A stretch of DNA of 64,000 nt, from contig JAGTXX020000011.1 of NCBI GenBank assembly GCA_019044685.2, positions 1,736,001 through 1,800,000 on the forward strand, written 5' to 3'. The position numbers were made by a program, and so were the translations under genes. Source of the stretch: Nannochloris sp. 'desiccata'. Lineage: Eukaryota > Chlorophyta > Trebouxiophyceae > Chlorellales > Chlorellaceae. How positions within the stretch are numbered: the first letter of the stretch is position 1; every line of letters starts with the position of its first letter. The notes under the pieces were generated by a model. That model ran no database searches and was not told where the DNA came from. It worked only from the letters and a program-made list of their open reading frames with translations. Shown piece by piece: positions 44,358-55,066 of this stretch.

Positions 44358-46918
44358 ATGGGTCAGAAATCGAGGCGTAAGGGGGCTAAAGGCACCCCTG
44401 GAGGCATAAATGCAAGGAATTGCACACATCCTCTGTCACCACTGAAGCAATTAGACAACGCCAGAGCTGTCAACATAAACAACGCTGTCAATATAACGCC
44501 ATCTGCAGATTGTCTCGTTCAGGTGAGGAGATTAATTGACTGGCATCTGCATTTAGATTCAGCAGTTGAGCGTTCAATATGGTTGCTTACATTATCGCAA
44601 TTGCAAAATGGTAACCCCTCAATTAAATCGTATAAATCATTCAAACCTTGCAGGGAGATGAAAATCACCATCCTGATGGGGCAAGTGCAAGGAATGTGGA
44701 GGCCCTTGTTGTCAAGGCATCCGAGCTTTCAACTGCTTTAAAGCAAACGGATGCAGAGCTCAACCGCGTTCGCCGTGAATTAAATCAATCTAAAAGCGCG
44801 GTGGCAACAGTGGCGCAGGTCTCTGCTTTGGAAGCTCATGCTCGTGAAGTCGAAGCCAAAATGCAGGCACTTTGCGAAAAGAATGATGACTTGCGTACTC
44901 AGCGAGACAGTGCTTTATTAGAAGCATCGCAGATGAAATGCCAGAACAAATCCTTGAAATCCAAGCTTGATGCTCAAAGTTCAGAATTTTCTAAAGAAAA
45001 AGTTGCCATGGCGGAGGAACGTCTGCAATTAGAAGCAACCTTAGCCCACAGAGAAAAAAAGCTTCTTGCCCTCGAGGCTGAGAATAAAGCAAAGGTAGCT
45101 CAAGCTATAATTGAAGCTGAAGAACGAATGGCAAAAGCTGAAGCTCAGGAAGATATGCTGAAATCTGATGCACAGGCGGCAGTTGCAGCAGAGGCAGCAG
45201 CTCAAGCCAAGATAGAGGCTGCCAATTCTAGTAAAGCAGCAGCATTAAAGGAAGCAGAAGCAGCTAAAAGGCAATTAGAAGAGCGCAGAGCTGCAGTCAA
45301 AGCTGGAGACATTCGTGCTGCACAGCTCGAAACTCGTGTTGCCGCCCTACAAAAACAACTTGCCTTTGCCCAGAAGGAAGTTAAAGACCAAGACGCAGTC
45401 GCTTTAGACCTTGAAAATCAGCTTTCCGCTACAGAAAATGAGCTGAAATGCTTGAAACCTTTAGCAGAGACCTCTTTTGCTCGCGTTATCGAATTGGAAA
45501 ATCGAGTTGCTGAACTTGAAGCTGGCGCTCAGGATGCAGCTTCTGATTTGGAGTCTAAAGAATGGCGTATTGATGATTTAGTATGCCAAGTTAAAGATCT
45601 TCGTTGCGCTTTAAGCGAGTCTCGGAGCGAGACTGATGCTGCTAGGGCAACTGTCGAAGCAACCCGTGAGCGCCTTGCCGACTTGGCCGCCCAGCGCACT
45701 GGAGATATTGAGGACGGTCTCAAGACACTGCGTAAATTAGAAGAAGAAGTATCAGCTCTCAAGTCGAAAGCAGCTAGAAAAGAGTTCGCAGCTCGGGCAG
45801 CTCAAGAAGAGCTGGCAGTATTGAGGAGCGGCAACACTTTGGCTGCTGGTAATGATGACAACAGGGCAGCTTTAACTACTGAGGTTGCACGCCTGCGAGT
45901 CAAAATGTCACAACTGCAATCCAATTTGACCAAAAGGAAGGCTGCAGGAGCGGCGGATAGAGCTGTCGTTGAGGAGATGGAAAAACGTTTGGTAGAAGCA
46001 GAGGGCCGTGTTGCAGCGGCACAGGCTGCCCGTGCCACTGCTACCGCTGAAATGGGAAGATTACGTAGTGTTATTCAGATTAAAGATGCTGAAATCTCCA
46101 GTTTACGCAGCGAAACTGAGATTGCTGTCCGGGCGAATGCTGGTCTTAGGGAAGCTGCTGTGCACGGTGACGTTTTAAAAAACAACGTGAAGGAATTAGA
46201 AGAAGCTCTCGTTGAAAGCGCTTCAGAGGTTGAAGCAAAGAATTGGCGTATTGACGATCTTTTAGATCAGGTTAATGACCTCAAAGAAGCAGCGAGAGAC
46301 GCTCAGGGCGAGGCAACAGTTGCCGAGGAACTGCGCCTGGCAGCTGAGCAAGGCCACCGGAACGCTCTGGCACTGCAGCGAGAAACTCTTCGAGCAGAAA
46401 GAGAAATTTCGATTAATTTCTTGAAAGAACAGTTTCTTCAACAAATCGAAGGACTTGAGAACTCAGCCAGTCAACTTGAAAAAAGGTTGCAAAGAGCTGA
46501 AGCCAGCATTGCCACTCTGAAGGAAAAGCTGCGCACCGCCAATACTGCAAGCAAGAGACGTGACAGCGAAGTCAAAGTATTAACCAAAGAACGATCTGCG
46601 TTGATGAGTACTGTACAGGACCTCCAGAACGCGTTGAAAAGTCAAGAAGAGAGTCACATGGAAACTGCCAAGCGATTACAGAGCACTCAAGCCGAGCTCA
46701 AGTCCGCTCAAAGTAAAATCTCAGCAACGGAATCCTTGATTGAGAAGATCGCAGTAATGAAAGGGGCAGGACAAGATAAAGCGAGAGTGGCAGCAGGAGG
46801 AAAGGAAAACGGAGGGCTGGTTTCAGCGGGCGGCAAATTGTTGTCGCAAGCGATGGCTGCAGCAGCTCAGCAAAAGAATGCCCCCTTGAGACCTCGTGAT
46901 GGTAATGCAATGCCGTAA
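44358..46918 (+). CDS. Long coiled-coil protein with a KEN motif
   Basis: Exons 44358-44522 and 44654-46918 give about 809 residues. A basic Gly/Lys/Arg N-terminus (MGQKSRRKGAKGTPGG) is followed by nearly 650 residues of heptad coiled coil rich in Glu, Ala, Lys and Leu. An internal duplication is marked by KEWRIDDLVCQVKDL (Trp359) and KNWRIDDLLDQVNDL (Trp586), 227 residues apart. Near the C-terminus a KEN sequence lies at 772-774, a possible APC/C degron, and a basic end follows. No domain identifies the family; a cytoskeletal, centrosomal/basal-body or spindle scaffold is only inference. Confidence 0.75.
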
Positions 46919-47218
46919 AGCTAATTTATCTTTTTGATATTATTCTTAAAGTATTCTGATTCGTACATTTGATCAATTGATTTGTTTAAGAACTATTGAA
47001 ATATCATCTATGACATGCTTAGTAGAAAATTTTGACTGAAAAGAGAAGCAGCTCTTGAAGCCAGGTCACTTTTTTTTTGCCTCGAGTAAACAATTGACCA
47101 AGAAATAAGATATCAAATTAAGGACAGGAATTTACAGTAAATTAAATGTATTATATCTTAGAACTTTGTTAGTTTATAGCGCTGATAACGAAATAAAAAA
47201 AGAAGTTGATTGCCATCA
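46919..47218. other. Intergenic spacer after the coiled-coil gene
   Basis: A 300-base AT-rich stretch with a T-run near 47071-47078. It should hold the 3' region of one gene and the promoter of the next. Nothing else seen. Confidence 0.4.
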
Positions 47219-48178
47219 ATGCGTGAGCCAAAGAGCTTCTCTCAAGGAAGCGCTTCGTTTTTAGCTCTCCAATTACGCTTATTTTCATTTATCCAACTCG
47301 GATCTGGGGTCGCCTTTATCGCGATAGCTTGCGTCCTCATTTGGCCCCCGCAAGGTTCAGGATTAGCAGTCTGTCTTTGGGCAGTGGGAGCCCTTGCTAT
47401 TATCGCTGGCATTATAGGCTTTATAGCTGCTCATGAGAAGAGTATTGCCTGCTGTTTGAGCCCATACATCACCTTGACTGGCCTCGTATTGGCTGCAAAA
47501 ACTGGCCTTTTACTTTATCTCTTCATCGCTCCCGGCAAAGCTGTGGACTCTGTTGTTCAAGCTTACACTAAAGGCCATGCAAACGATCCCTCTCCTCCTA
47601 CCCCACCTTTAGATAAGATCCATAGTGGTATCTATGTCGGTCGCTGGGTTTTACTCGGCCTATTTGGTCTTCAGCTCGTCGCTATTCTCGTTGCCCTTCT
47701 CCTCCGTTGCTGTGCAAAACGAGCCGCCAAACAACAAAACAATAAGTACCAACCATTTGTTGAAGACTTGGAGAGCTGCTACAATGCACGTACTGCAGAA
47801 GCGAATGCAAAGTTAGCTCAAATGAAGGCTGATGTCATCACCGCCCAGACTTTAAAGAAGAACAAAACAGGCGCAGCATATTTACACACTGAAATGGTGT
47901 CAGCTTCTTCTGCGTCGGCTTCTCAGACAAACAACAATGGTAACAACAACGGTAGAGACACGATCGCTCCTTATAGACCTGCTACTACTAACGTGCGAAC
48001 TGCCAGGGTGGCAGGCGGTAGAACAGGTGCAGCGGGGCAGCCTCAGAGGTCCCCTCTTGGACCTTCATCTTTATCTAGCCACGCCCCTGCGTCTGCACCA
48101 ACCATCTCGGTTCAGAGTACTGCTACAAGGGATCCGTTCAAGCCAACTTGGGCTTCTAAAGCATCTGGAAATCATTAG
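47219..48178 (+). CDS. Four-span (tetraspanin-like) membrane protein
   Basis: An intronless frame of 319 residues. Four hydrophobic helices are clear: LFSFIQLGSGVAFIAIACVLIW, LAVCLWAVGALAIIAGIIGFIA, ITLTGLVLAAKTGLLLYLFI and, after a short loop, VLLGLFGLQLVAILVALLL followed by RCCAKR, a likely palmitoylation site. The spacing resembles tetraspanins but the large loop lacks a CCG motif, so membership is uncertain. The C-terminal ~130 residues are a Ser/Asn/Ala-rich cytosolic tail. The ATG at 47219 is the first Met; three upstream in-frame codons lack an ATG. Confidence 0.7.
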   Translation: MREPKSFSQGSASFLALQLRLFSFIQLGSGVAFIAIACVLIWPPQGSGLAVCLWAVGALAIIAGIIGFIAAHEKSIACCLSPYITLTGLVLAAKTGLLLYLFIAPGKAVDSVVQAYTKGHANDPSPPTPPLDKIHSGIYVGRWVLLGLFGLQLVAILVALLLRCCAKRAAKQQNNKYQPFVEDLESCYNARTAEANAKLAQMKADVITAQTLKKNKTGAAYLHTEMVSASSASASQTNNNGNNNGRDTIAPYRPATTNVRTARVAGGRTGAAGQPQRSPLGPSSLSSHAPASAPTISVQSTATRDPFKPTWASKASGNH

Positions 48179-48557
48179 AAAGAGAATAGCATTCAACAAA
48201 TATATTATAAAGATATCTCTCCTGGATAGATTAAATCTATCCAGGAGATCTAAGATTTACTTGGTTCCTTGTCTTTTAAGTGCAGTGTTAGAGATGACGC
48301 TAATTTACATGTATTACTTTAGAATTAAAGTGTTCAGCTTTATTATGTGCACTTTGCATATGCAATTTGAAACACCACCGCCACTACCACTATCAGGAGG
48401 AGAAAGAAACATGCCGCTATTGTTTGTTTTGAAGCAAAAAAAAAAAAAAACTACATTTGAATGAATAAAGGAAGACCTGGAGCTACCATGTTCTTCAGGT
48501 GGCCTCTCACGAATTTTGGTCACTACAAGGGACTCTCTAGTCATTTCTTTCCTACAA
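48179..48557. other. Convergent 3' spacer
   Basis: Between the ends of the four-span protein and fasciclin genes. Contains a long perfect hairpin (48218-48248) and an A-run near 48437-48449. A plus-strand open frame runs across it but is an out-of-frame extension with no conserved character. Confidence 0.45.
48218..48248. repeat. 31-base near-perfect palindrome (15-bp arms)
   Basis: Arms TCTCCTGGATAGATT and its exact complement flank a single central A. It lies 40 bases after the stop codon of the four-span protein, so it would form a strong hairpin in the 3' untranslated RNA or a cruciform in DNA. Confidence 0.9.
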
Positions 48558-49310
48558 TCAACCGCTCAACTGAGTTTTGAACTTTCCTTCAGGCAATAAC
48601 TCTCTAATCTGAGCATTATTTGGAATCAAAGGATAATCCACAATATGGACCAATGCGTTGCATGCTTTGATATCACAGATCAAAGGTTCTGGATCTTCAT
48701 CAATGTACGTGTCCAAGTGAATATCGAGAGATGCACATCCATCGTATTTTGGGTCTTGCTTAATTTTCTGGCTTTCTACCAAAACGGGATCGCCACCGAG
48801 AGTGTTAAAACGGAGACCAGTTTTAAGCTGAGCAGCTTCGATACTAGCTCCGGGGATCACGTGGTATTCTAAAAGCTCTTTCAAGAGGTCAGCAGGAGCC
48901 TCTAAAATGGCTTCAACAGTGGTGCCCGCGTCACGGGTGAGGCGTTCAAAGGCCTCATTGCTGGGGGCAAAGACGGTTGCCTGGAGCTCAGGATCGCTGA
49001 GAGTGTCTGTAGATAAAAATTTGTAGAAGGGGGGAGAAGAATAAAAGTGGAAATGAATGAATGAAATGAAATAGTGTGAGGCGCTGAAAGTTTGCCAACG
49101 AGGTTGGTGGGGAAAGTATTTCGTATTTCGATCAAATCGCTTACCTTCAAGCCCTGCGGCTTCAATAACAGCATTGAGGGTTGATAAATCGGGATTTGAT
49201 GAAACAAGGTCGAAAACTGAGCTACAAGCCTCTTGCAGCAAGGTGCGGCCCGACGCCGTGGCGATGACGGTGACCATGAGAACCAGCAAAGGAGCGCTGA
49301 AACGAGCCAT
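48558..49310 (-). CDS. Secreted fasciclin (FAS1) domain protein
   Basis: Exons 49310-49145 and 49006-48558 give about 204 residues. A signal peptide is clear (APLLVLMVTVIATASG). A single FAS1 adhesion domain follows: SSVFDLVSSNPDLSTLNAVI, the H1-type motif TVFAPSNEAFERL, LLEYHVIPGASIEAAQL and the H2-type region with IVDYPLIPNN. FAS1 proteins act in cell-surface adhesion or matrix. No GPI-anchor or membrane signal is visible at the C-terminus. The intron separates the first helix from the rest and contains a readable but non-conserved frame. Confidence 0.9.
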   Translation of the reverse strand: MARFSAPLLVLMVTVIATASGRTLLQEACSSVFDLVSSNPDLSTLNAVIEAAGLEGKRFDRNTKYFPHQPRWQTFSASHYFISFIHFHFYSSPPFYKFLSTDTLSDPELQATVFAPSNEAFERLTRDAGTTVEAILEAPADLLKELLEYHVIPGASIEAAQLKTGLRFNTLGGDPVLVESQKIKQDPKYDGCASLDIHLDTYIDEDPEPLICDIKACNALVHIVDYPLIPNNAQIRELLPEGKFKTQLSG

Positions 49311-49776
49311 TGGATCGATTTCGAGTAGGTAGCTATGAAAATGTTAGTTAAAAATGGCATCTAGAGCTGTGAATTGGCTGCAATGAATGGAATTCTGGGG
49401 ACGTGCAGGGCGTACGCCAGCTGCTGGCGTCAGGGTATAGGCTATTCTGCTGTCGTCAGAATTTATTGGAAACTCCGATCCTTTCTCTTGAACGACTTTC
49501 TTCGGCTACTTGCACACTATAGACTTGATTGGACAATTAAAGACTTGTTACATATCCTATAGGTCGAAATACGCCTCTAAAATCCCAGCTGGCTAACTAT
49601 CATCCAGTCTAGGGCAAAGTATAAATTAAAAATCTATTATGAAAGTATATCCTATTTAAGTCCATTCTGCCGCCCCTCTTGCCACAGAGATCCCCGAAAC
49701 ACATTTTTCTTTTAACGCTAATTTCTGCTATTCCTTCTGCCATTAGTACTACTAGGCACCTCTTAATCACCCTCAT
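49311..49776. other. Spacer between two minus-strand genes (fasciclin promoter)
   Basis: A 466-base stretch upstream of the fasciclin gene and downstream of the INSIG-like gene. AT-rich in its second half; no coding or RNA gene is recognised. Confidence 0.4.
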
Positions 49777-50648
49777 TTAATACATTTTCCACAGATACCG
49801 AGCTAAATTTGAAATAGCTGGCACATAAAAAAAATAGCAGAAGGGAACAAAGCGACAAATACCCCCTGCAACGCTGGTATGTAGATCACCCTGAGGATAA
49901 TGCCACAGATGCATAGATTGCATCAACACAAGCTCTAGTAATGGAGCACCTAATGCGCATAGCAATGCAAGCGCTAACCCTTGTTTCGTTGAATCTAAAA
50001 CGAGGTAATTAACTGCGGCGCATAATGCCAATGCTAAACAAATTGTACTACTTTTCATATCGCTTGAGTACATATATGAACTCAATTCAAGCATTGCAGC
50101 AAGTACCCCAAAAGAAACTACCATTTTAAAGAGATTTGCTTCTCTTAAAGCGCCTCGTGTTGTGGGGTCATACCCTACCATGCGGGAATCAAAAAAGATG
50201 ACAAGACCTCCCATAACGAAATAGAAAGCAGCCAAGAGAGGAGGTACCCATGCTGAAGTAGAGAGACCCCCGAGTTGTAATGGTGCGCTATCGTAGATAA
50301 GGACACCTACACGAGAGTGGATGCCGTCTAAGAGTGTGCCAGTTGTAGCTCCGGACAATGCTAAAGTAAGGAGGACAGCAGAGAGTTTTCCTTCAGGGGC
50401 AACTTCTGATGTGGTAGGGTATGAGCTCTGCAATAGAATAATCGTAAAATTGTCAGCCCATCGGCTGCTATTATTGACTTATTAGATATTTTGGAACGAA
50501 TTTGGAAACATACCTTGGTTCTTGCCAAATTGCATACTAAATTCCTAGAATGGCCTATTAATTCTCTATTCCTAGCTAATGTTAAGGCATTAGGATGCGT
50601 GAGAGAGCGTTCTAATGCTGCTGTCCTCAGCAATGTCCGTTGATACAT
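49777..50648 (-). CDS. INSIG-like multi-span membrane protein with organelle-type leader
   Basis: Exons 50648-50514 and 50427-49777 give about 261 residues. The leader (MYQRTLLRTAALERSLTHPN...) is Arg/Leu/Ser-rich like an organelle presequence. About six hydrophobic helices follow. The region STSAWVPPLLAAFYFVMGGLVIFFDSRMVG resembles the SAWWVPP...G...P..D...G core of INSIG proteins, and the closing segment (FVPFCYFFYVPAISNLARYL) sits where INSIGs have their last span. INSIGs retain sterol regulators in the ER of animals; a plastid or mitochondrial relative would differ in role. By-eye assignment only. Confidence 0.55.
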
Positions 50649-50909
50649 AATTCAGAGATGCAAACAACTCAGCTACGGGCAACTGTGGTAAAAGGCGTCG
50701 ATGCTGATGAATTTGGTCTTTAATTCTTGATGTTTTAAAGCTCAAATATAAGTATTTAAGGCTGATCAGTTCAACAGATTTTATCCCACTGTCGCGTAGC
50801 TCGAATTTCCTTCCACCCGAATCGGCTCCATCTGTCTTAAAATTGGCATAGTCCCTCCAGCCCTAAAAGTTGCTCAAAACTATATTAATGTTCAATTGTT
50901 GCCAGGAGG

Positions 50910-51761
50910 ATGGCGCGCAGGGGCTCTGAATCGAGCCTGGCGAAGGATCAAATTTCAAATCAAAGAGTCTCTGTATTTGACAGGCTAGGACCCAAGACTC
51001 AGAATACATCTCAAACTCATTCTGTAGCACCCAATGAAGATCAATTTGCAATTCCAGCCCGCAGACTAGAAAGTACTTACCTTGACCGCAGACACAGAGG
51101 AGGTGGGGCCGGTGGCAACAAGAACGAGCAAAACCCGCGAGAGGCACCTAGAAATGTAGATAGAGACACCCCTGCAGCAGCATCAACCCCCAAGATCCAT
51201 ATAAAACCAAATGCAGTGCACTATAGAACCTTACAAGGCGTCAAAAAAGAGCGTATTAAAGAGCCCTTCGTAGCGAATCCTTCTGCCACCATAGAAGATT
51301 TAAAACAGCGCTTACAACAAGCAGAAAGCAACCGTATTGCCGCAGAAGAGCTTTCTAACGCACTATTACTCACACATCAAACACTATTACAAGATAAGAC
51401 CAAGCTTCAGGCAGAGAATATGCATCTAAAGAGAGAGATTGAGGCGCTGAAAGAACGACTCGAGTACTTGGACATCGGTGGCGGGTGCTCTCAAATAAGA
51501 GACTATGCTCATGGGGACGGATTATTAGCAGGAGACTATTCAGAGTATGATGATGGAAAGTTACTCGGTCAATTTGCAGAGGAACGGCATCATTATCAAG
51601 CTATTACTCCGGATTCAGGCATGCTGAAAGCTTTAAAACTGAAAGCTGCTGTGGCTGCTGGTAGCGGAAATGGGGGTGATCTTAATGATGAAGGTGAAGA
51701 TCCTCTTGCTCAGCTTGAGGATTTGAAGGATATTGCAATGAAATTAGAGGATGAAATATAG
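50910..51761 (+). CDS. Unknown protein with basic N-terminus and coiled coil
   Basis: An intronless frame of 283 residues, not recognised. The N-terminal ~110 residues are basic and disordered (VSVFDRLGPK, ESTYLDRRHRGGGAGGN, HIKPNAVHYRTLQGVKKERI). A coiled coil runs over ~130-190 (IEDLKQRLQQAESNRIAAEE, LQAENMHLKREIEALKERLE). The C-terminus is acidic. The SVFDRLG-like motif recurs in several eukaryotic RNA-binding proteins, but no RNA-binding domain is seen. Nuclear location is a guess. Confidence 0.7.
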   Translation: MARRGSESSLAKDQISNQRVSVFDRLGPKTQNTSQTHSVAPNEDQFAIPARRLESTYLDRRHRGGGAGGNKNEQNPREAPRNVDRDTPAAASTPKIHIKPNAVHYRTLQGVKKERIKEPFVANPSATIEDLKQRLQQAESNRIAAEELSNALLLTHQTLLQDKTKLQAENMHLKREIEALKERLEYLDIGGGCSQIRDYAHGDGLLAGDYSEYDDGKLLGQFAEERHHYQAITPDSGMLKALKLKAAVAAGSGNGGDLNDEGEDPLAQLEDLKDIAMKLEDEI

Positions 51762-51978
51762 TGAAATGAAATAAAATGATTAGTAATACTACTTAATAAC
51801 AATAGACTTTCCGATGGAACGATCTTTTGTGATCCAGCTGTGTGATGTACCGTGCGCGAGAGGAAAGAAAGAAACTTAATATCTATTGCTTGCAATTTTA
51901 CACAATCACTAAGACCGATACATTATAACAAAGTGTGATTATTTACAAAATCAACTCAATTTCCCTCTCTACCTCTAT

Positions 51979-53679
51979 CTATCTATCAGGCAAAGCGGTA
52001 CCTCTTTCCAAATTTGCTTTAATTTCTTGAGTATATCCACCAAAGGCTCTTTCAATCTTTTTATTGAAATGAGCGTTTCTATCATTAATATAATCCACAT
52101 CTTTATCACCAGTATTCGCACGACGACGAGAGAATTTAGAACCTTTCGCTTGCCGTTCATTGAGTTCAGCAACCATTCTGTCGACGCCAGCAGTTGGGGC
52201 TCTGCCTTCTCCTCCGTATACTAGAGAGTCCGCTGCCCGATAGAACTCAGGGTCGTTTGCTTTAGCCTCTTCATAGGATGTCAAATCAGGTTTAATACTT
52301 TCAGTACGCCGTTCGTAGGCAGCGTATAGAGCAGCTTGATTAAAGGCTTCATGTCCTTTAGGAGCGGGTTTCTTCTTTCTTTTCTCGGCTTTTGCTTCGG
52401 CTGTTTCTGCTGTTTCTAAGAGGTAGGCCTTTTCTGCAGGAAGACCGAGGCGTTTAAGCTCTTCTTCTCGTTTCTTAGCCTTTTCATCCACCCACTTCTT
52501 TACAGAAGTATCGCCGCCGCCGTTACCTTGGCTATCACCGCCATTTGGTCCACGGGCACTTGCTTCCTCTTCTTTGCGTTTCTCTGCTACGACTGCAGAT
52601 TCGTTTGCACGGCGAGCTTTTTTCATACGTTGTTGAAGCTCTGCTAATTTACGCTGTCTAGGATTCATGCCGGCAAAGGGGTCGTAGCCATCACCATCAT
52701 TGATATAGGTGGTATCCATTTCTTTACTAGCGTCAGCAACACCATCCGCAGTATCTATTTGCCCTTTTGTTGCTGCTCTTCTTTCTCTACGGTTACCACT
52801 ACCATAGCCAATGCCACCTCTAGTATCTCTTCTTCTTCGTTTATTTGTGGGCTCAGATGCAGCTGCCTCCTCCTCTTCTTCCCCTTCCCCCGCCCCTTCT
52901 TCCTTAGCAACCTTCTCTGCTGCCGCCTTTGCAGCAGCAGCTGCTCGTTCTGATTCTTCTATTTCTCGTAATTCATCTTGCGCTGTCTTCACAGTAATAC
53001 CTCGCTTACCTTTTCCAGCACCAATAGCGCCTTCTCTAAGAGCTTTTAATCTTAGTCTTGCCTCCTCGTCTGGGTCGATGTCATTTGGATCTATTCTCAG
53101 CTGCGCTTCTTCAGCTTGTTCTGCTCTAACTTTAGCCAGAATTTGCCGTCTGCTAGGTAGTTCACCACAATCTACAATCATCGGTTGGCGAGAAGGGCGG
53201 CCTGATCGAGATCCTACAGCTTCGATTTTTTTCACGACTGGCAATCCCTCTGTAACTTTGCCAAAACAGCAATGTTTCCCATCAAGCCAGGGAGCTGGGT
53301 CTGTGAGAATGAAAAACTGGGAGCCGTTGGTGTTGGGTCCAGCATTTGCCATGGACAAGAGTCCGGTTCCGGTATGTTTTAAAATGAAATTTTCGTCGGG
53401 AAATGTCCTGCCATAGATTGATTCCCCGCCAGTGCCATCGCCAGAAGTGAAATCACCTCCCTGGCACATAAATCCAGGAATGACGCGATGAAATGCAGAT
53501 CCTTTGAAATGAAGGCGGGTTCCACGAGAGTTGACTCCTTTTTCGCCAGTGCAGAGGGCACGGAAATTCTCAGCGGTGCGAGGAGCAACGTCGGCATATA
53601 AAGTCATAACAATGCGTCCGACAGGCTCGCCACCTAATTCCATGTCAAAATAGACACGTGGGTTGTCTAAATCATCCAT
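51979..53679 (-). CDS. Cyclophilin - SYF2 fusion (spliceosome-type protein)
   Basis: A single-exon frame of 566 residues. Residues ~7-172 are a complete cyclophilin peptidyl-prolyl isomerase: [39 protein letters not shown] with the catalytic Arg, [10 protein letters not shown] and [13 protein letters not shown] with the cyclosporin-site Trp. A charged Glu/Ala/Arg linker of ~150 residues follows. The last ~230 residues are SYF2/p29 (NTC-associated splicing factor): [57 protein letters not shown] and [20 protein letters not shown] up to [13 protein letters not shown]2 is normally separate. No stop or plausible intron separates the parts. Head to head with LSM2. Confidence 0.92.
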   Translation of the reverse strand: MDDLDNPRVYFDMELGGEPVGRIVMTLYADVAPRTAENFRALCTGEKGVNSRGTRLHFKGSAFHRVIPGFMCQGGDFTSGDGTGGESIYGRTFPDENFILKHTGTGLLSMANAGPNTNGSQFFILTDPAPWLDGKHCCFGKVTEGLPVVKKIEAVGSRSGRPSRQPMIVDCGELPSRRQILAKVRAEQAEEAQLRIDPNDIDPDEEARLRLKALREGAIGAGKGKRGITVKTAQDELREIEESERAAAAAKAAAEKVAKEEGAGEGEEEEEAAASEPTNKRRRRDTRGGIGYGSGNRRERRAATKGQIDTADGVADASKEMDTTYINDGDGYDPFAGMNPRQRKLAELQQRMKKARRANESAVVAEKRKEEEASARGPNGGDSQGNGGGDTSVKKWVDEKAKKREEELKRLGLPAEKAYLLETAETAEAKAEKRKKKPAPKGHEAFNQAALYAAYERRTESIKPDLTSYEEAKANDPEFYRAADSLVYGGEGRAPTAGVDRMVAELNERQAKGSKFSRRRANTGDKDVDYINDRNAHFNKKIERAFGGYTQEIKANLERGTALPDR

Positions 53680-54132
53680 TGTTTTGCTTTATTTATCTTC
53701 CTGGCGAGCAAATTGTTTAAAAAATAGACACCTTCGTGCGTCGAAAGAGGATTTGCTGCACCTTGAGATCTCCACGTATTTTTGTGTTTAAGTAAATTTT
53801 ATTAGCCTGGAAATTCTGCGCCAGGAGTGTAAATATGCTTGTTGAGCTAAGGGCCCCGACCTTTCTTGGTTGCTGTTCCACTTGAAGGGGGGGCCAGTCT
53901 GGAACGGTTAATGAATTTATACCTAAAATCCATGAAAGAAGAATCCCCATAGGTCTGCACCAGCATCGCTAAAGGCGCGACTTAGTAGCAATTCAAGCTT
54001 GTGATCAATCAAAAATTGCTTCTTGAAATTACTTTTTTCTCCTGTTTCTTGCATTTTCTCTCTGGGAAACTATAGCTTAGATCCATAATTACAAAGATCG
54101 CGCACTTAGATTGAACTCAATCAGCACCCATT
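53680..54132. promoter_or_regulatory. Head-to-head promoter interval, cyclophilin-SYF2 / LSM2
   Basis: A 453-base spacer between two splicing-factor genes. A GGGGGGG run lies near 53887. A minus-strand frame inside it lacks conserved character. Confidence 0.5.
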
Positions 54133-54661
54133 ATGTTATTCTATAGTTATTTCAAGACCGTCGTTGGCAAAGAGGTGAGAGAAACCCCAAGCGACAACCT
54201 CTTGTTCTTTATTGTGTATTCTATTTACAGCATTGATAATCAGAATTATAGCATCAATCTGAAGTTGAGACTCATTGATATATATATCTATATATATCTA
54301 ATTTCATGAATTCTTCTCTTTCCAGGTGACTGTCGAGTTAAAAAATGATCTTAGCATCACCGGCGTGCTCCATTCTGTAGATCAATATTTAAATATTAAA
54401 TTGAATAATATTAAAGTAGCGCACCCAGAAAAATACCCACACATGCTGTCAGTAAGGAATTGCTTCGTTAGAGGATCAGTGGTCAGATATATCCAGGTAA
54501 GAGCATTGTTTTTTCTTTTGCAGAAATTAATTGAAAATGACCAGAGTGAAAATTTTCAAAATTCTGATCCAATTCTTTTATTTTTTTTGCAGTTGCCTCC
54601 CGGAAGCGTAGATGTGGAGCTGTTGCATGATGCTACTCGTAGAGAAGCTCGAGGAGGCTAA
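54133..54661 (+). CDS. LSM2: U6 snRNA-associated Sm-like protein LSM2
   Basis: Exons 54133-54174, 54326-54496 and 54593-54661 give 93 residues. LSM2 is part of the LSM2-8 ring on U6 snRNA and the LSM1-7 decay ring. The sequence is near-identical in pattern to other LSM2 proteins: MLFYSYFKTVVGKE, VTVELKNDLSITGVLHSVDQ (Sm1), YLNIKLNNIKV, MLSVRNCFVRGSVVRYIQLP (Sm2) and a helical tail. The second intron (54497-54592) is 96 bases long, contains no in-frame stop and keeps frame, so retention would add 32 residues. Confidence 0.96.
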
Positions 54662-55066
54662 TATCTTTTTGAACAACGTCGTTATATATAATATTAAATT
54701 GAGTCGCTAGCTACAACCAGAGTGTAAAACAAAATGAGAAAGAAATAAAAGAAGAAGGGGGGAGAGAAAATTGGGCGCGTTGACCCAGTATGTATGCAAT
54801 CGCGGCGATAACGTATTAAAAAACCGGCTATAAAGGGAAAAAGGGGAGTGACCGAATAAGAAGAGGGATAGGATGGAGAAAATGAAAGGTGAAGCGGGAA
54901 GGGAAAAAAAAGAAAATTATTATAACCAAAATTATTATATGGGCTATTCGACCTAAAACTGTACAACAAAAGGCAAAGAATGGCAATAATTTCAATGCAA
55001 TTGGCATAAATGAAGCATAATTGGCGTAATTTTAATTATTATTCCATACGAAAGGCTTTACATTTT
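54662..55066. other. Convergent 3' spacer, purine-biased
   Basis: Between LSM2 and the J-protein gene. The plus strand is strongly purine-rich from about 54730 to 54920. No coding or RNA gene recognised. Confidence 0.45.

Noticed and set aside
48314..48544. Frames across the 3' spacer near 48.4 kb
   Set aside because: Contains Phe runs from a poly-A tract; no conserved residues.
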